Below, piece by piece: positions 22,436-35,499 of a DNA stretch of 64,000 bases (position 1 is its first letter; the number at the start of each line of letters is the position of its first letter). A model generated the notes under the pieces. The model searched no databases, was not told the origin of the DNA, and saw nothing but the letters and a program-made list of their open reading frames with translations. Made by a program: the position numbers and the translations under genes. Source of the stretch: Rhodamnia argentea (Eukaryota; Streptophyta; Magnoliopsida; Myrtales; Myrtaceae); the NCBI RefSeq assembly GCF_020921035.1, contig NC_063159.1, positions 9,836,501 through 9,900,500 on the forward strand, written 5' to 3'.

Positions 22436-25400
22436 AATATTTTGTGCTTATTTAGCCAATCGGAGCAGGATCTATATATCGTAATTGCCGATTTTTCATA
22501 ATATAAAACTGGGAACAAAACATAGAAAATTGGAGCAAAATTTGTATTAAGGCTTCTTGTGCAACGCAACCGCAAGAATAATCATCACTATCGGAAGAAA
22601 TGTTGAGATAAAATACAAAAACACTAAAGGATCTTGCAAATAAGTTAGTACGAAATAACCAGAGAAATAAACGAACAACAATAAACAATACTAGATATTA
22701 TATGGTTCGGTCCGAATGTCGATACCTACATCCAAGGGGAGAGTCAGCTGCAATAATCCACAATTATCGAAGAATTAGAGTTACAGTCGCTCATATGCTC
22801 GAGTGTTTCCCACACTTCAATTACAGTCAAAACCAAAAAGGAAACAAAGGGGCTCAATATATATTTTATGTAAACATATATTTTGGAATCAGCTGGTGTG
22901 AAGTCAGAGGAACAACACATGGGCTTCTAATTTTCTGTGGTAAATGTCATGTATCTTACTTTATATCTCTAGTAATTTCGTATTGACTTATTTGTAAGAT
23001 TCATTAGCATTCTTGCATTTATTATCACAATAGGAAAAACCTGCCTAACATAGCAAGCCCCGATGCCAAGACCTTGAAAGTTACATTTGGCAAAATATGC
23101 AGGTGAAATAGTCCTGATGAGGTATGTTCACAGTCAATATTGAATGCCTTTTGTCTGTCATTTGTACTCACCTTCTCCGAGAGTGCTGCTTGGAAAAAAA
23201 AATCAGATTTAATATTAAAAAAGAAAAGAAAAAGATAATAGATAAAATAAAAATAACTAAAATCTACAAATGTTTTCTATTTTTTCCGTTCCTTCTGCTA
23301 TTGCCTTCTCAGCTCTATGTTTGTTTGTTTGTTTTTTTTGATCGAAAGTTCTATGTTTGTTTAACCCTTGAAAAGATGTACACAAAGTTCCCACCACAAA
23401 AAAAAAAAAAAAAACGAAAAGATTATGCAAATGCCATATAACACTTCTTTTAAGAAAATATTCATCTCGTTCTTTCATTATCAACTTTTTTATATGTATC
23501 TAGTTGAAAAAATCTACAACAGGAACCCCGCAACCATTAGAAAAGTGTTTAGTTTAGGTAAATAAGCTGGACAAAAATTCCTGAAAAAAAGTAATTGTTA
23601 GAAAATCAAATTGATTGAAAAAGCAACTTCCAATCTCAAACTTGAATTCATGGTTTTTTTACTTCTAATTTGGCCTTTTCTTCTTTCTTTTCTCCTCAAT
23701 GAAATTCTCTTCTCATAACAATGGAGCATCAATTTAAAAAAGTTTGCTAGAATCTGACTCTATAGCTAAAGAAATTTGCTAGAATGTGACTTTATTGCTA
23801 AAGGGTGAGTAATTTTTAGTTTTAGAGAGAGTCTAAACTTGGTAGATTTGATTAGTGTTTAGGTGGGGATTATGTTTTGATAAGCTAAAAATGGTGGTGA
23901 TAAAATAAAATAAAATAAAAAAGTAAAGAAGTCTAAAATTCCCTCTCCTTGAATGAATAACAAGTGAGTTATTTTGTTTATGCTTGGACTTCCGGATAAA
24001 AGTCGGGGATACATATATTTTATCCTATCTTATGTTTGGTAACTGTTCAAGATAGAATAAACTTTGATACAGAGAGAATATAGAACGGATAAAAATATCC
24101 AAGGAATGGGTGTGATAGATTCCGATAGAGTTTCTCTTATCTAGCTATTCTTTATGAACTCTTCTTTTTTCCCACGTGCGACTCTTCTCACATCTAAGTT
24201 TCAAGAAAACAGTTCACAAGAGTCGAAGCATCTTCTTCTCCATAGATCTAATCCAACGAATTCAAGCTCCGAGTTCAAGTTTCAATGCACAAAATCTTCA
24301 TCTGCTATTTTGATTTTTCCTTTTTTTTCTTTCTTGGGTTGGATCAAACAGGAAGAGATAGAGCGAAAAATCTCCGACCATTTCTCTCATCAATCCCCTC
24401 TTTCCAGTGTTCTTTTTCACTTCTTAGGAAAAATCACGAGTTGGCAGAAAAGTTGCATATGCATTTTTTCTCTTCTTTGGTTTTGTCAGATATCTATGCT
24501 TGAATTCTTGGCTTTATAATCACTGTCGAACATTGTATTCCAATCCGGTGTATCCATTTTGCTCATCGAAAGTCACCTTGCCATTGAAAAAGATACTTTT
24601 AGACTAAACGTGAAATAGTTTTGTGAATTACAGCTATTGATTTTTCTTCCCTAAATTTGGATAGTTGGATATTCGCCGAATTGTAAGAAGGAACAACTTT
24701 TGGATTTTTGGGTCCGCGTCTGCTTTTAAACTATTAGCCGGAAAAAAAAAAAATAATAATCCAAAGCTATGTTGGGCTATTTCGAAATCGCATGAAAGTC
24801 GATTTTGATATTCTTGGGCTCATTTGAGCTACTGGAATACTGACTCGAAATCAGTTCGCATTGCAACATTCGATTCTTGGCCTGATTTTGATGTGCCATG
24901 GTGGGGCTTGTATGTCATTTATATTGATTATCCAGTTTCCACCACACAATACATATAATAGCATATAAAAATATCTTATTTTAAAATCCGCAATTCACCT
25001 ACAGTAGATAGGATATGACAATTCCTATCCAATCCTATCATGAATAAAAATCCGAATAATCAAACGCAACACTTACGGATTTGTGGCCCACACGGTAAGG
25101 GAGCGAGATATTACCAAGTGGCACTCCTATCGAAAGAAGATCGACGAATGGGGCGCCCCCACGTGTCATGAAGACATGAGGTAACTACACATTAGAAGGA
25201 CACGAGCGGGCAACGAACCAACTAGAAAAAGTTAGGAGTAGATCTTGCTAGGCCTTTTCTAATCAGCCTCACTTCGAGCCCGTCAAGTCGCACACTCTAA
25301 ATCATCTCAAGAATATTAAAATAATCCAATATCCCATCACTAATCATCAATTATTACTATTTAGATCATCGTGTCACAAACTATATTTCACTAAATACAC

Positions 25401-26853
25401 GGGCCTGAGCACTTGGTGAATCAGGGAGATCATGACAATTAATGCTGTATTCAAATGGGAACGTTTCTACATAAAATCGAAATATCACACAATGACAAAT
25501 TTGTACACCTACATCTAGGAGTCAATCAAAACATCTGCAAAATTAATAAGCCAAAACGATCTTTTCTTAGAAGATGTAGGCAAAATTAAGCGTATGCATG
25601 AAGTTGGTTCTCTTGGCCTAAACATGGCATGATTCATATCGGAAAGTGTTGATTTTTTTGTTTTGTTTTGTTTTGGATCTAGTCATATTCTATTCTATTT
25701 TACAAGCCACCATGTGTGCTATATGTGTACGCAGATTGGGAAACCCTACTATTTCCTCAAGTGTTCCTGCCCCAACTCTCTCCTAAGGTGGGGAATCGAA
25801 CCCCCACCTCCCCCTTCCCACTTGCTTTTTAAACAAATTCTTCCCCATAATCAATCATCGAGATTGATTGAATATATCATTTATCTTAATTGATTGTGAT
25901 GAATTGGGAAAACCAAAGACAAAATCATTGAGCAAATGGCGGTAAAGTGGAAGCATATCAACTTAGATTAATCAGTCTCCATAAATCTGGAAATTTGAAT
26001 AAAGAAATGGAGCTTTGTCCACTAAGATGGCTTTAGAATCAAAAGCTACTTTAAAGAAAAATTGCAATTAGAGATAATAAAAATAATAATTATTGATTAA
26101 AGTAGGCAGCTTGACCATAGAAAATCCATAACCGATGAAATTAGAACCATCCGAGATGTTTCTCTACCTTAAATACTCCGAAATTACTCTTCTCAATTAT
26201 GAAAAATTTTAAAAATATGAAAAGATCATGCAAAAAGGCTACAATTTTTTAGTTTCAAACTCTATATAATTTATTTATTTATTTTGCTTTTAATTATTGT
26301 CTGAGAGGTAGACGGACATTAGTATCGAGATTTAGAAGGTGGAGAAGATGGATAAACTTCATGTAAAGGAACGACGGATGACGATAATTCCGCAAAGTCA
26401 CGATCAAAGGCCCATCATTGCAAATGGATGCTTAAGAGAATGGCGAAATGGTTGTCCGATACAAAGCAAATGAACAGAATTTAGATTCCGAAGTTTTGGA
26501 CGTTTTAGACATGACTTTTTTCATAATTGAGAAAAGCGATTTCGCAATATGAAAAGTGGAGAAATCCCTCAGACTTTTTGTTATAGTAGTGCATGCGTAT
26601 TACGCGGATTTTTTCTGATGGGTAAATTGTTGACCACCGCCAGATGAAAACGTTGCCGTTTTGATGAATGTATGCATGTTCTCATCTTATTTACTAGTGG
26701 GGGCCCTACAGAAAGCAGCCCAACGGTCTGCGCCATTGGGGCTTGGCAACGAGCTGTGCCCCGTTTTGGGCCTAGGCTCGATCGGGCCCATAGAACATAA
26801 TAGTCACTGCTGCAGTGACCCAACATCCGACAACCTTTCAGTCCAAAAGATGA
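22436..26853. other. Long gene-free stretch with probable decayed transposons
   Basis: No convincing exon is seen in 4.4 kb. Roughly 23960-25075 may be a decayed element. Its left side (GCTTGGACTTCCGGATAAAAG then TTTTATCCTATCTT) and right side (AGATAGGATATGAC then TCCGAATAATCAAACGCAAC) are loosely inverted, with an open frame at 24154-24519 that I do not recognise. At about 25785-25815 the plus strand reads GGTGGGGAATCGAACCCCCA, the complement of a pol III B-box-like GGTTCGATTCC, possibly a tRNA-derived SINE remnant, but no A box is clear. Confidence 0.3.
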
Positions 26854-27053
26854 ACTTGTTTCGCGAAAAATAAATGATTTTTAAAAAAATATTTTTTTAA
26901 ATAATCGCTAATAACACTTTCAAAAATAAAAAAATAAACATATATTTTTAATTTCTATGACAATGTCTAGACATAAATTGTTATATTAAATGGTACGAGA
27001 AATTATTTTTAAAAAAATGCTTTTTAAATCATCTATTTTTGACGAAACAAACG
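26854..27053. mobile_element. 200-bp MITE with inverted ends
   Basis: The left end ACTTGTTTCGCGAAAAATAA and the right end, reverse-complemented (CGTTTGTTTCGTCAAAAATA), align over about 55 bp, including the following GATTT and poly-A/T blocks. The centre is AT-rich and non-coding. A similar pattern (CGTTTCACCAAAAAAATGAA) occurs at about 41507. The target duplication is not clear, so the superfamily is left open. Confidence 0.55.
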
Positions 27054-27303
27054 AAAATTAAAATGAAAATATGGGGGCCACTTAAATTGGTGAGTGGCCT
27101 CGAATAGCCGGCTACCGGTTTCATTCATTTATAAATATTTCAATTATTCTTAATTACTTTTCGAATATTTGTCATCAGAAAATTTGGATTAGTTTTAAAA
27201 AAAAAAAACCGGGCCAACCGGGTCCTGACCCGGCCCGATGCCCACTCCAACTGGCAATGGGAGTTGGCGCCAGGGTTTTAAAAGCGAAGCGAGGGATGGT
27301 CCT

Positions 27304-27313
27304 AAAACCCTAG
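27304..27313 (+). promoter_or_regulatory. Telo-box upstream of CMSS1
   Basis: AAAACCCTAG lies 14 bp before the CMSS1 start codon. The AAACCCTA telo-box is an established element of plant promoters for ribosomal proteins and ribosome-biogenesis factors, which fits this gene. Binding here is inferred, not shown. Confidence 0.6.
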
Positions 27314-27326
27314 CGGCAGGGCAGCC

Positions 27327-30300
27327 ATGGGAAGTAGGAATGCGGCAGGAAGAGGAGGAGGTCGCAAATCGTCGAGACTTTATCCCCAAAACCCTCATTC
27401 TTCTCGATCCAATCCTCGCTTCAAGAAGCAGAAGCAGAAGAAGACCAACCGGAATGTCGACGTCGACGGTGAAGAACCGATGCCAAGCAGCGAGAACACG
27501 GCTGGGCAGTCTCCGGCATCGACTTCAGAGCAGCTCGGCTTCTTTCTAGCTCAGTATCAGTCGGCCAACGGCATCCATCTTTCTTCTCTCGAGCTGGATT
27601 CCATCAGAGGTTTGCTTTTGCTTCCATGTCATTTCGTTATTGTTTCTACCAGTCTCTCGTTCACGGTCTTGCTTCGTGAATCGATCGCGATTGGTGGATG
27701 CATTTCCCTTCTGCGGCATCTATTTGTTCTGCTCATTTCAGAAGATTCATGTTGCTGTTCGTTTTCTCCTCTTGTTTGGTTGATTGTGAGACTCCAATGA
27801 GAAATTTAGACTGAATCAGACAAAATTTTAGATTTTCGGAAAAGCATTTCCTTTCATTAGGCTAGTCGCACACCTTTAAGAGGGAAGCTACCGGGGAGAA
27901 TTCGTTGCTGTTTCTGTCTCATCGGAGGGAGGGTTTCTTCAGGTCGCACAACCCCATGCCAATGATTGAGTCGTGCTTAATACTCTTTTTATTTTGGTCT
28001 CTGAGATTTATCTAACTATTACGAGCTTCATTGTACGAATACGCAGACACATGCATTCTGGAGTTATCTCAGGGCACTGAACTAGATGTTAATACTTTGG
28101 GGAAACAAGTAAAGGCGGCTTTTGGCCCATCATGGAAGGGAGTGCTCTGCGAGGGAACCCTTGATCAAGGAAAAATTGATCCAGGAAGTCCAGCCATCAT
28201 TGCCATTACGGCATCTGCCATAAGAACGATAGAGCTTCTAAGGTCCACTTACTTCTCCTTTCCACTTCTTACGGGGAATTAATACCTTCTACAAGACCTG
28301 AGAACTTCATGGCTTCTAAACTGAGTTGAAATTGGAGCAGTGTTAGGTTTGTCAATCTGCGATGCTAACTATTTATCCAAGTGATTAATCGTATTGGATA
28401 TGCTTTTATCTGCATTGAACATATTTATGTACGTTAGAACATATCTTTACATGTTTTATATGCAAAGTCATTATTTAACATGTTACACGTGCTGTGCTCT
28501 GTAGTTTCTTTTTTTCATTATTGTTGGGCAAAACTGTGTTATTTATAGAATTTGGCACGATTCAATTATAAGATGACAAAATGATTTTCCAACCTCTAGA
28601 AATTGTATGGCATGATTATTTAATGTTTTTACTGGACACTAACGCTTTTATTGTGTTTCTTTAGGGGCTTTAGGTCACTAACTAGGGAATGCCATGCAGC
28701 CAAATTGTTCTCAAAGCATATAAAAGTAGAGGAACAGGTAGGTTATCCATATTTAGGTTTGTTCAGCCGCCCTGATTGCTCTGTGTGTGCTCATACCTTA
28801 CTTGGTTATTGATAGTATCGTGCGGGGTTTGGGGTGTTCGCGATTATTACCTTCAAGCTTGTGAGTGGAACATCCTGCTGATATGATATTGTCTAAGAAA
28901 GCATATGGGAAAGTAATTGTTTCTGTATTTGATTTGAGTTCTCTCTTTCTGTTCTTTCCATAGTGTGGATACATTGGGGGCCACTGATGCAATTGTGATT
29001 TTGATGTGATCGATTCTCATATTTTTTAGAGCACCTACATTATCTTCCCTCTGGCTTTTTTTTCTGCTTTTCTTGTTCTGCGCCGGTTCAAAGTTTGGGA
29101 TATGATGCCACCACAATGTAATTATCTAAGGCAGCAGCGTTGCTGAGTACATTTTTTGCACGTCAGTCTGATCCCAACTTCCTGGTGCTTATTGGATTTC
29201 TATTTATGTTCCTCATGTCCATCCATTTTTCTTTTTACTCCCCATTATTGGGATCAATAATTCCTCATCATCATAGCTCTGTTAAACACAGAGGATATAT
29301 CAAAATACTTCAATGATAAACCCATCATTTAGATGCTAGCGATAATTGTGAGGTCAGAATATTTTCTTTAATGTCTTATGTGGATCGGTGTACAAATACT
29401 CTTAGGAGTCTAGTTGGTCTTAAGTTTCTGTTATTCCAAAATATCTTTTCGAGCACCCACATTATCTTCCCTCTAGTTTTTTCTGGTTTTCTTGTTTTGT
29501 GCCAGTTCGAGGTTTGGGATATGATGCCACCACAATATAATTATCTAAGGCAGCAGCACTGCTGAGTACATTATTTGCACGTCAGTCTGATCCCAACTTC
29601 CTGGTGCTTCTTGGTTTTCTATTTATGTTCCTCATATCAATCCATTTTTCTTTTTACTGCCCATTCTTGGGATCAATAATTCCTCATCATCACCGGTTTG
29701 TCGATTCTATGGTTTTACTTATTGTATCAGATTCTAATTTGAGTTGGGCTTCACAGTTTTGAATTTCGTTTATGGCGTACATGCATGAATAGAAGTTCAA
29801 TAGTTGCACGTATAGCTCTATTAAACTCAGGAATATCAAAGTACTTCCATGATGAGCCCATCATTTAGATGCTGGCAATAATTGTGAGGACAGAATTGGT
29901 TGGTCAGTGTCTAATGTGGATCGGTATGTGAATACTTTTAGGATTCTAGTCGTCCAATAGATTCCCTTTTGTAAGGACTTGTGTAAATGTAAAATCTGTG
30001 GGAGTAGTGGGTCTTATTGAATATTACAGTTATGAGATATAGTGATTCTTTGTCTAAGGACAGCAAACTCTGCCTAGCGCGTACATTATTAGACAAGGAA
30101 AAGTTAAGGAAGACAGAAAAAGTGAGCAAATGTTATGATACAATGCTTATCTTACCGCTTCACTTTTCTTTACACAAAAGTAGGGTGTGTTCTTCATTGC
30201 AAAACCTGTTGAAGATGCATAGAGTTCACATGCAGCATTGAACAGATGACTACAACTCATTTTGCTCAATCCAGAAGTGCATAAATTTCAGTCCTAGGGG

Positions 30301-32262
30301 AATCCTCTATGTCACGTGCTGTGTCTTAAGTCATAGCTTGTGAATACTGCACATCTAATTAACCTTTATGATGAACTGACGACAGAGACAGAACCTGATG
30401 CCTGAGCGACGATATTTTGTGTTGATGAATGAATATTTTATCCAATATACAACTTATCGGATGCTCAGTTGCTTTTGTTATATTGATTCCTAGGTAGGGA
30501 GAATGGGATGATTTATTGCCTATACATGTCTTCCCTAGTTCCTTTCATATGAAGAGCAGTCTCTTTATACATTACATACATATTTCACTTTGGCGGTTCA
30601 TTATTAGTGACAACTCTGGAGTTGTCTTTCTTTACCCTAACTCTTTGCTTCTAGAGTGGAATTGTATCTATATATTCTACCCATTAAGCTTTAACTCAGG
30701 CATTATCTAAGCATATTTTGGGTATTTGGTCCCTGCAGGTTGCCATGTTAAAAAATCGTGTCAATATTGCTTGTGGTACTCCAAACAGGTTTGTGTTTCT
30801 TTGAAATGAGTATTTGTGTAACTGTAAATTCCAATTGGAGTGTGAAAGCACTGGAGAAAGTCCTCGTCTTAAAAACGAAGTTGGGCCATAATCCTTTCTC
30901 AATGAGTAGTTGAAAAATCCAAGGTGTACAGATAGACTAGGAGTAGGAGCGCAGGTTTTTCTATTGACTCCATGGAGAATTGCTTGCTCAACGTAGCAAT
31001 CTAGGTCCATCCGTCTCTGAATGCATTGGGACATGCGTGAAATTGCATTGAGCACGGTTGAGCTCCGATTATGAAGCCAAAATTAGTTCAATTCCTTTAG
31101 TTCAATAAGGCTTGATGGAGCACCTCTTCCATTAGTATTGTCCGCGCCTCATACCTGGTAGTTGATTACCTCTGGACCCACATGAGTTGTGAAATCAGAA
31201 CTCTTGTGAAGAGCTCCCCCCTGAACATTAGGAGCACGCCTCTCATCTTGAAGAGCATGCTCTTGACCTTGGGGAGCATGCCCGTGACCCACCCAAGGGG
31301 GTTACCCATGGCCCTGAAGAGCACACGCCTGTGATACCAAGGAGCGTGCCTCATGCTCAAAGGAGCGTGCCCCACCCTGAACAGCTGAGGTTTTCCCCAT
31401 CTTTGAAAGTCTTGTTTGATACTATTAGGCATTCAGTATAGTAGATTGAAGTTGACCTAAGTATGAAGGTTCCAACACTAGTCTCTTTATAGTAATTGTT
31501 CAGGTACTTTTGAAGATGATGGGTGGCTCTGTTCCCTTTTGGCTCTTAATTGACTGAATGGTGGAGGGTGGCAGGGCTGATAATTTCTCTCTTTTGGTAT
31601 TAGGTTGAAAGAAATGCTAATTAATGTCAGGGAGGCAGATTTGGGTTTGACTGAAGCCATACTGTCAACACCTAACAATACCAAGACTTGAATTTGGTTA
31701 TAAAATGGAATGTCAAACCTAGCTCATTTATGTAACCAATAACCTGAAATCCGTCTGAAACCCATCAAACTATAGTTCTCCTGTTGGATGATCTTGAGTA
31801 AGTAATTCGTTATCTCAGATAGACACATTAATTCAAAGTTTCTGCGACACTCTGATAAAACATTGTCATTCCTTGTTTATGATTCACGACCTGCTTTCTT
31901 GATGATGACACTGGTCTGATTGCAGAATAAAGAAACTAATTGACATTGAAGCATTGGGGCTTTCTCGCTTATCTGTAATACTGCTGGACATGCACACTGA
32001 CGTGAAGGGCTATTCCCTTTTTACACTTCCACAAGTCAGGTACATGTTTTGCTCAACTGCATGTAGATGAACTCCCATTCTCATGCATTCTTGAGCATAG
32101 TCCTCATTCATACAGACATTGTGTTGCAGAGATGAATTCTGGGATTTGTATAAGAACTACTTTCATGAACGGGTAGTCGAAGGAAATCTGCGAATCTGCC
32201 TCTTTGGTCCAATAAATATCAAGAAAGAAATAAAGGGTGAAAGTAGAGTCCATGATGAATAG
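27327..32262 (+). CDS. CMSS1: CMSS1 homologue (Cms1-type small-subunit ribosome-biogenesis factor)
   Basis: Model: join(27327..27609, 28047..28242, 28665..28737, 30739..30788, 31926..32039, 32130..32262), 282 residues, all GT-AG and in frame. The first exon begins MGSRNAAGRGGG and is rich in Lys, Arg, Ser and Gln (FKKQKQKKTN), a likely nuclear/nucleolar targeting tail. The core runs DTCILELSQGTELD, KAAFGPSWK, IIAITASAIRTIELLR, FRSLTRECHAAKLFSKHIKVEEQV, then NIACGTPNRIKKLI and LSVILLDMHTDVKGYSLFTLPQVRDEFWDLY. These match CMSS1, a degenerate helicase-like fold in which CGTPNRI corresponds to the TPGR motif, without the ATP-binding or DEAD motifs. In yeast the homologue Cms1 is linked to 18S rRNA and the small-subunit processome. 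The end KKEIKGESRVHDE is close to the usual length. Introns 3 (2.0 kb) and 4 (1.1 kb) are long and hold repeats. Confidence 0.9.
29028..29948 (+). repeat. ~0.45-kb tandem duplication in CMSS1 intron 3
   Basis: Copy 1 (about 29028-29412) and copy 2 (about 29448-29948) share a long series of blocks. These include GGGATATGATGCCACCACAA, TTATCTAAGGCAGCAGC, CACGTCAGTCTGATCCCAAC, GGGATCAATAATTCCTCATC, CCCATCATTTAGATGCT and a final TGTGGATCGGT...AATACT block. Copy 2 has about 120 extra bases near 29696-29815. Both lie inside one intron and do not affect the reading frame. Confidence 0.85.
31196..31392. repeat. GC-rich ~21-bp degenerate minisatellite in CMSS1 intron 4
   Basis: About eight imperfect units built on (A/G)AGAGCATGCCC-TGA or GGAGCGTGCC-TGA follow each other, for example AGAGCATGCTCTTGACCTTG, GGAGCATGCCCGTGACC and AGGAGCGTGCCTCATGCTC. 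The block is much richer in GC than the surrounding intron and keeps the minus strand open (31166-31432), which is a composition effect. Confidence 0.7.
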
Positions 32263-35004
32263 GTAGCTACTTGTAAAGCAGCAAAGTGTAAACATTGTAT
32301 GCCCACTCCTTTGCTATCTAAATTTTTTAGTTCAGTTTGTGAATGTTCTCTTTTGGTTCTTTCCCCTGAATAGGATCATTTGGGTTTGCCTTGCATGAGA
32401 TCCTAGTAGTATGAACTTGGTCCGCAGATACTAGGGTTCCATCTCTGAAAGCAATAGACAGCTTTGCTCTATGTAATCCTGGGTACTGTAAATGGAGGGA
32501 CCCTCAGCCGGTGTTGTACCTGAGCTCACGAATAGGCCAGGTTGAGCTCCCTAGTCGAAACTCAGGCCTTGCCTGTTTTGCGGTGCTAGATGGCATAGTT
32601 GAACCCTTTCTTAACTCGATCAAGGGAATGAAGCTCGTTATGGAAGCTCAAGTGTCGACTCAGCCAGTCTTGGCAGCATTTGCCACCACCATCCACCCTT
32701 GTTCGTGGTGGCTGGCTGCCATTGTCATCGCCTCCCTTAGAAAAGAACCAATTTATCGTTGCTATTTGGCCACGGCATTGTCTTTCGTCTTCAGCGGGAA
32801 CGACAAAAGCGACTTAATTGGAAGAATGAGTTAGGGACATGAGATAGAGAGAAATGGAGAGAATGAAATTTGAAAGGAACGCTGAACTAAAGCACCGATT
32901 TTGGACCAAGTAAAAATGACTCGAGAGACGATTGAATTTATCAAACGAAGGCAAATGACCTTTCTCCCTTTCAAGGAAGGAATGGGCGATGGTTATGGGA
33001 CAACCTATGGACGCATTGAATATCATATATTTAGTACCCCCCCAAAAAAATCATATATGGAAGTAACATTATTTTCTTTCCTTAGGTAGGCAAGTTAAGA
33101 TTTCTTTTCTATAAACAATGAAAGTATTTATTTAAGAGTGTCATTAGGCACTTTTTGGGCGATCAAAACAAAGGATGTTGCAACTTTCGAGTTACCCTAC
33201 TTTCATGAGAAGTGTCGTCGAGTTTCTTTTTTTTCAGATTCTCTGTGTGTTATAGCAATGAGGACAATTAATCAGACTTGTAAATTGGGAATGTAATATC
33301 TATTATCATGATCATCCTTTAAATTTTTGTGGACTTCACTTAAAACCATCGGCTGAGCAGAAAAGAGGAAAAGAAAAAAAAAAAAAAAGAGAGAGGAAGG
33401 ACAAGATCGTTCATGGAATTCATAAAATTGTTGAGTAAATTTGTCAATGTCAGGTCACTCGTAGCACAACCGGAGATGATTATACCATCACGTCAGCAAA
33501 TTTCAGGAGATAATAACCGAAAAGGCCACATTGAAATATAACGGCAAAGACGTAAAATTACATTGAAACCATTAAGAGCATTCCTGTTAGATAAAAATCT
33601 GTACAATTAATTTAGGATTGAAATGATAATTTTGTAAATTTAGGACAGAAAAAAAATAATTTTTTTCACATGACGGGTGGTGTTAAGACCTTCCCTTTCA
33701 TGTTGTTGCCCGAAGGTTTCAGGAGAAAAATCCTTGAACCGATATAGTTAGTGCCATGGAACCGCGCAATTGCATGAAAAAGGTTTAAATTGTTTGACGA
33801 TGCTGCTGAAAGGAACTGACCTTTCTGTATTGATCATAACGTAAAGTGTAAAAAAAAAAAAGGAAATAATTTAACGAAGAACCAAAATGAAACATTTTTA
33901 AAAAGTAACCGGATTCTTTAAAATGAAAAAAAGGAAAATCAAAGTGAATGAATATATATGTGCATTTGATTTGCTATTTCAAAATTATGAATAAAGACAA
34001 AGCTCATGAACTTTCGAGTTTAATTATACAACTTTTGTTGATCTAATAATCTTCACTTCCAATGTTTGTAACGTTATCCTGGTGCATATATTTTTTGTAA
34101 CTTTTCATTGGTAGACGTATTTTGGGTTCTTTGGTTCATAAAATTCCTTTCAAACTCTTAATTTGAGGGGATTGGGTGGGGCTATGACATTTAGTTCCCT
34201 TGCTTTCAAAGTTGTCTTCCAAGGGATAAAGTGGATCGGAAATCCTACTACTTGCCATGAAAGTGCAACTCTCAGTATTAAAACTTTCAAACGATGTGAT
34301 CAAATCCTACAATAACTTGCCAAATCAATGCCGTCAAATCTTTCGGTTAATTCCGTCCTAATTAGGCTAACGGAAAATGCCGACATAATTTTTTCTTTTT
34401 ATTAATATGTGGTGCGAAGGTGGGATTTGTCATAGAGAATTGATTGGCTGTAACACTAATAATCTGTTTTGGGTCACAAAACTAATAATCTGTTTTGGGT
34501 CACAAAAAAATAAATCATACTTAATTAAAAATTAGTGTGAGGCCTACTTTTTTAAAAATTTACGACTCACAATATATTGTTATTGTCACAATCATCGCAT
34601 GTTCTACAATGGTCTTGCTCTCATTAATGAAGTGCCTATTTTTCATTCGTAAACATTAGTAATTCGCTTGAGCAGATAGTAAACTCCAGCTTGTCCTATT
34701 TTTTTTTACCATATTACCAATTCGATTGTAACTTTTCTTTGGCTTACGTAAATTAACCTCACTCACTGATATTAATGTTCCAGCAAAATATCCTTTTCGT
34801 AAGTTTTCTTCATCTATTATAATTAAGAAGCTCATCAAGAAAATTTGAAATAATATTTTGTATCTTCCGAATGGTTATTTGGTGAGTAAACAGAATCCTG
34901 CTAGAAGTCGGATTTAATTACAGTATATGTATCTATATACACACACATTGCAACTTACAAAAATGAAACTGAAGGTCAGCCACCATGAGCCATTAATCAC
35001 TGCG
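32263..35004. other. Intergenic region downstream of CMSS1
   Basis: It begins with the CMSS1 3' UTR. Open frames at 32511-32834 and nearby show no domain. A perfect 26-bp tandem duplication (ACTAATAATCTGTTTTGGGT...) occupies 34455-34506. A C7A7 run between two copies of ATCATATAT lies at 33022-33058. I see no other feature. Confidence 0.4.
34455..34506. repeat. Perfect 26-bp tandem duplication
   Basis: Two identical adjacent units beginning ACTAATAATCTGTTTTGGGT, at 34455-34480 and 34481-34506, without any difference. This looks like a recent replication-slippage event in intergenic DNA. Confidence 0.9.
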
Positions 35005-35005
35005 G

Positions 35006-35498
35006 AGTTTCACTTGTGGAGTATGCATGGAACTTGTCCCGTGCATCTCAATCTTCAAGGCCACAGATCGGTGCGACCACACTCCTTCTGCAGTCGCTGC
35101 ATCTCCTATTGCGTCGCCGCGAAAATCAACGTCGGAGTGGCGGACGTGTGATTTCCCTTGCCGGGTTGCAAGGCGATGCTGGATCTTGTCGCCTGCTGAC
35201 AGCTTGTCCCGAGGACACGGTTCGCCCGGTGGTGCGACCTCCTGTGCGAATCGGCCGTCCGAGGGTTCGCGAGGTGTCACTGCCAGAACTCGAGTTGCTG
35301 AGAGATGATCATAAATGAGTGTGGAGGGGATGGGGGTGCGGGGAGATTCGAGTGTCCCAGTTGCCATCGAAGCCGCCGTTTTCGCGACGCGGAGGACGTG
35401 AATGTTCACCGGCTTGCGAAGAGGCGGCGGTGGAAGCGGTGTCCGAATCATAAGATATATGTGGAACGTCTTGGAGGTTGCAAGATGATTATGTGCAG
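35006..35498 (+). pseudogene. RBR (RING-between-RING) E3 ubiquitin ligase fragment
   Basis: The fragment starts in the first RING finger (SFTCGVCMEL...DRCDHT). A one-base shift near 35084 moves it to a second frame (FCSRCISYCVAAKINVGVAD). This continues through a VPGCKxxL-like motif (here LPGCKAMLD) and RFARWCDLLCESAV, with in-frame TGA codons at 35149, 35197 and 35299. It then reads into the in-between-RING domain: FECPSCHR, RRRWKRCPNHKIYVERLGGCKMIMCR, ending at a GTAAAC donor (35499). In the family this class binds an E2, takes ubiquitin onto a RING2 cysteine and transfers it to substrates. RING2 is absent here and no downstream exon was found. It is GC-rich compared with its surroundings, the only coding-like island between 32.3 and 38.7 kb, and clearly dead. 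Confidence 0.78.
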
Positions 35499-35499
35499 G

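Noticed and set aside
32511..32834. 107-aa open frame downstream of CMSS1
   Set aside because: No known motif, no splice continuation and no start context; more likely intergenic chance.
34993..35451. 152-aa minus-strand open frame opposite the RBR fragment
   Set aside because: It is antisense to the recognisable RING/IBR motifs and owes its length to GC-rich composition.
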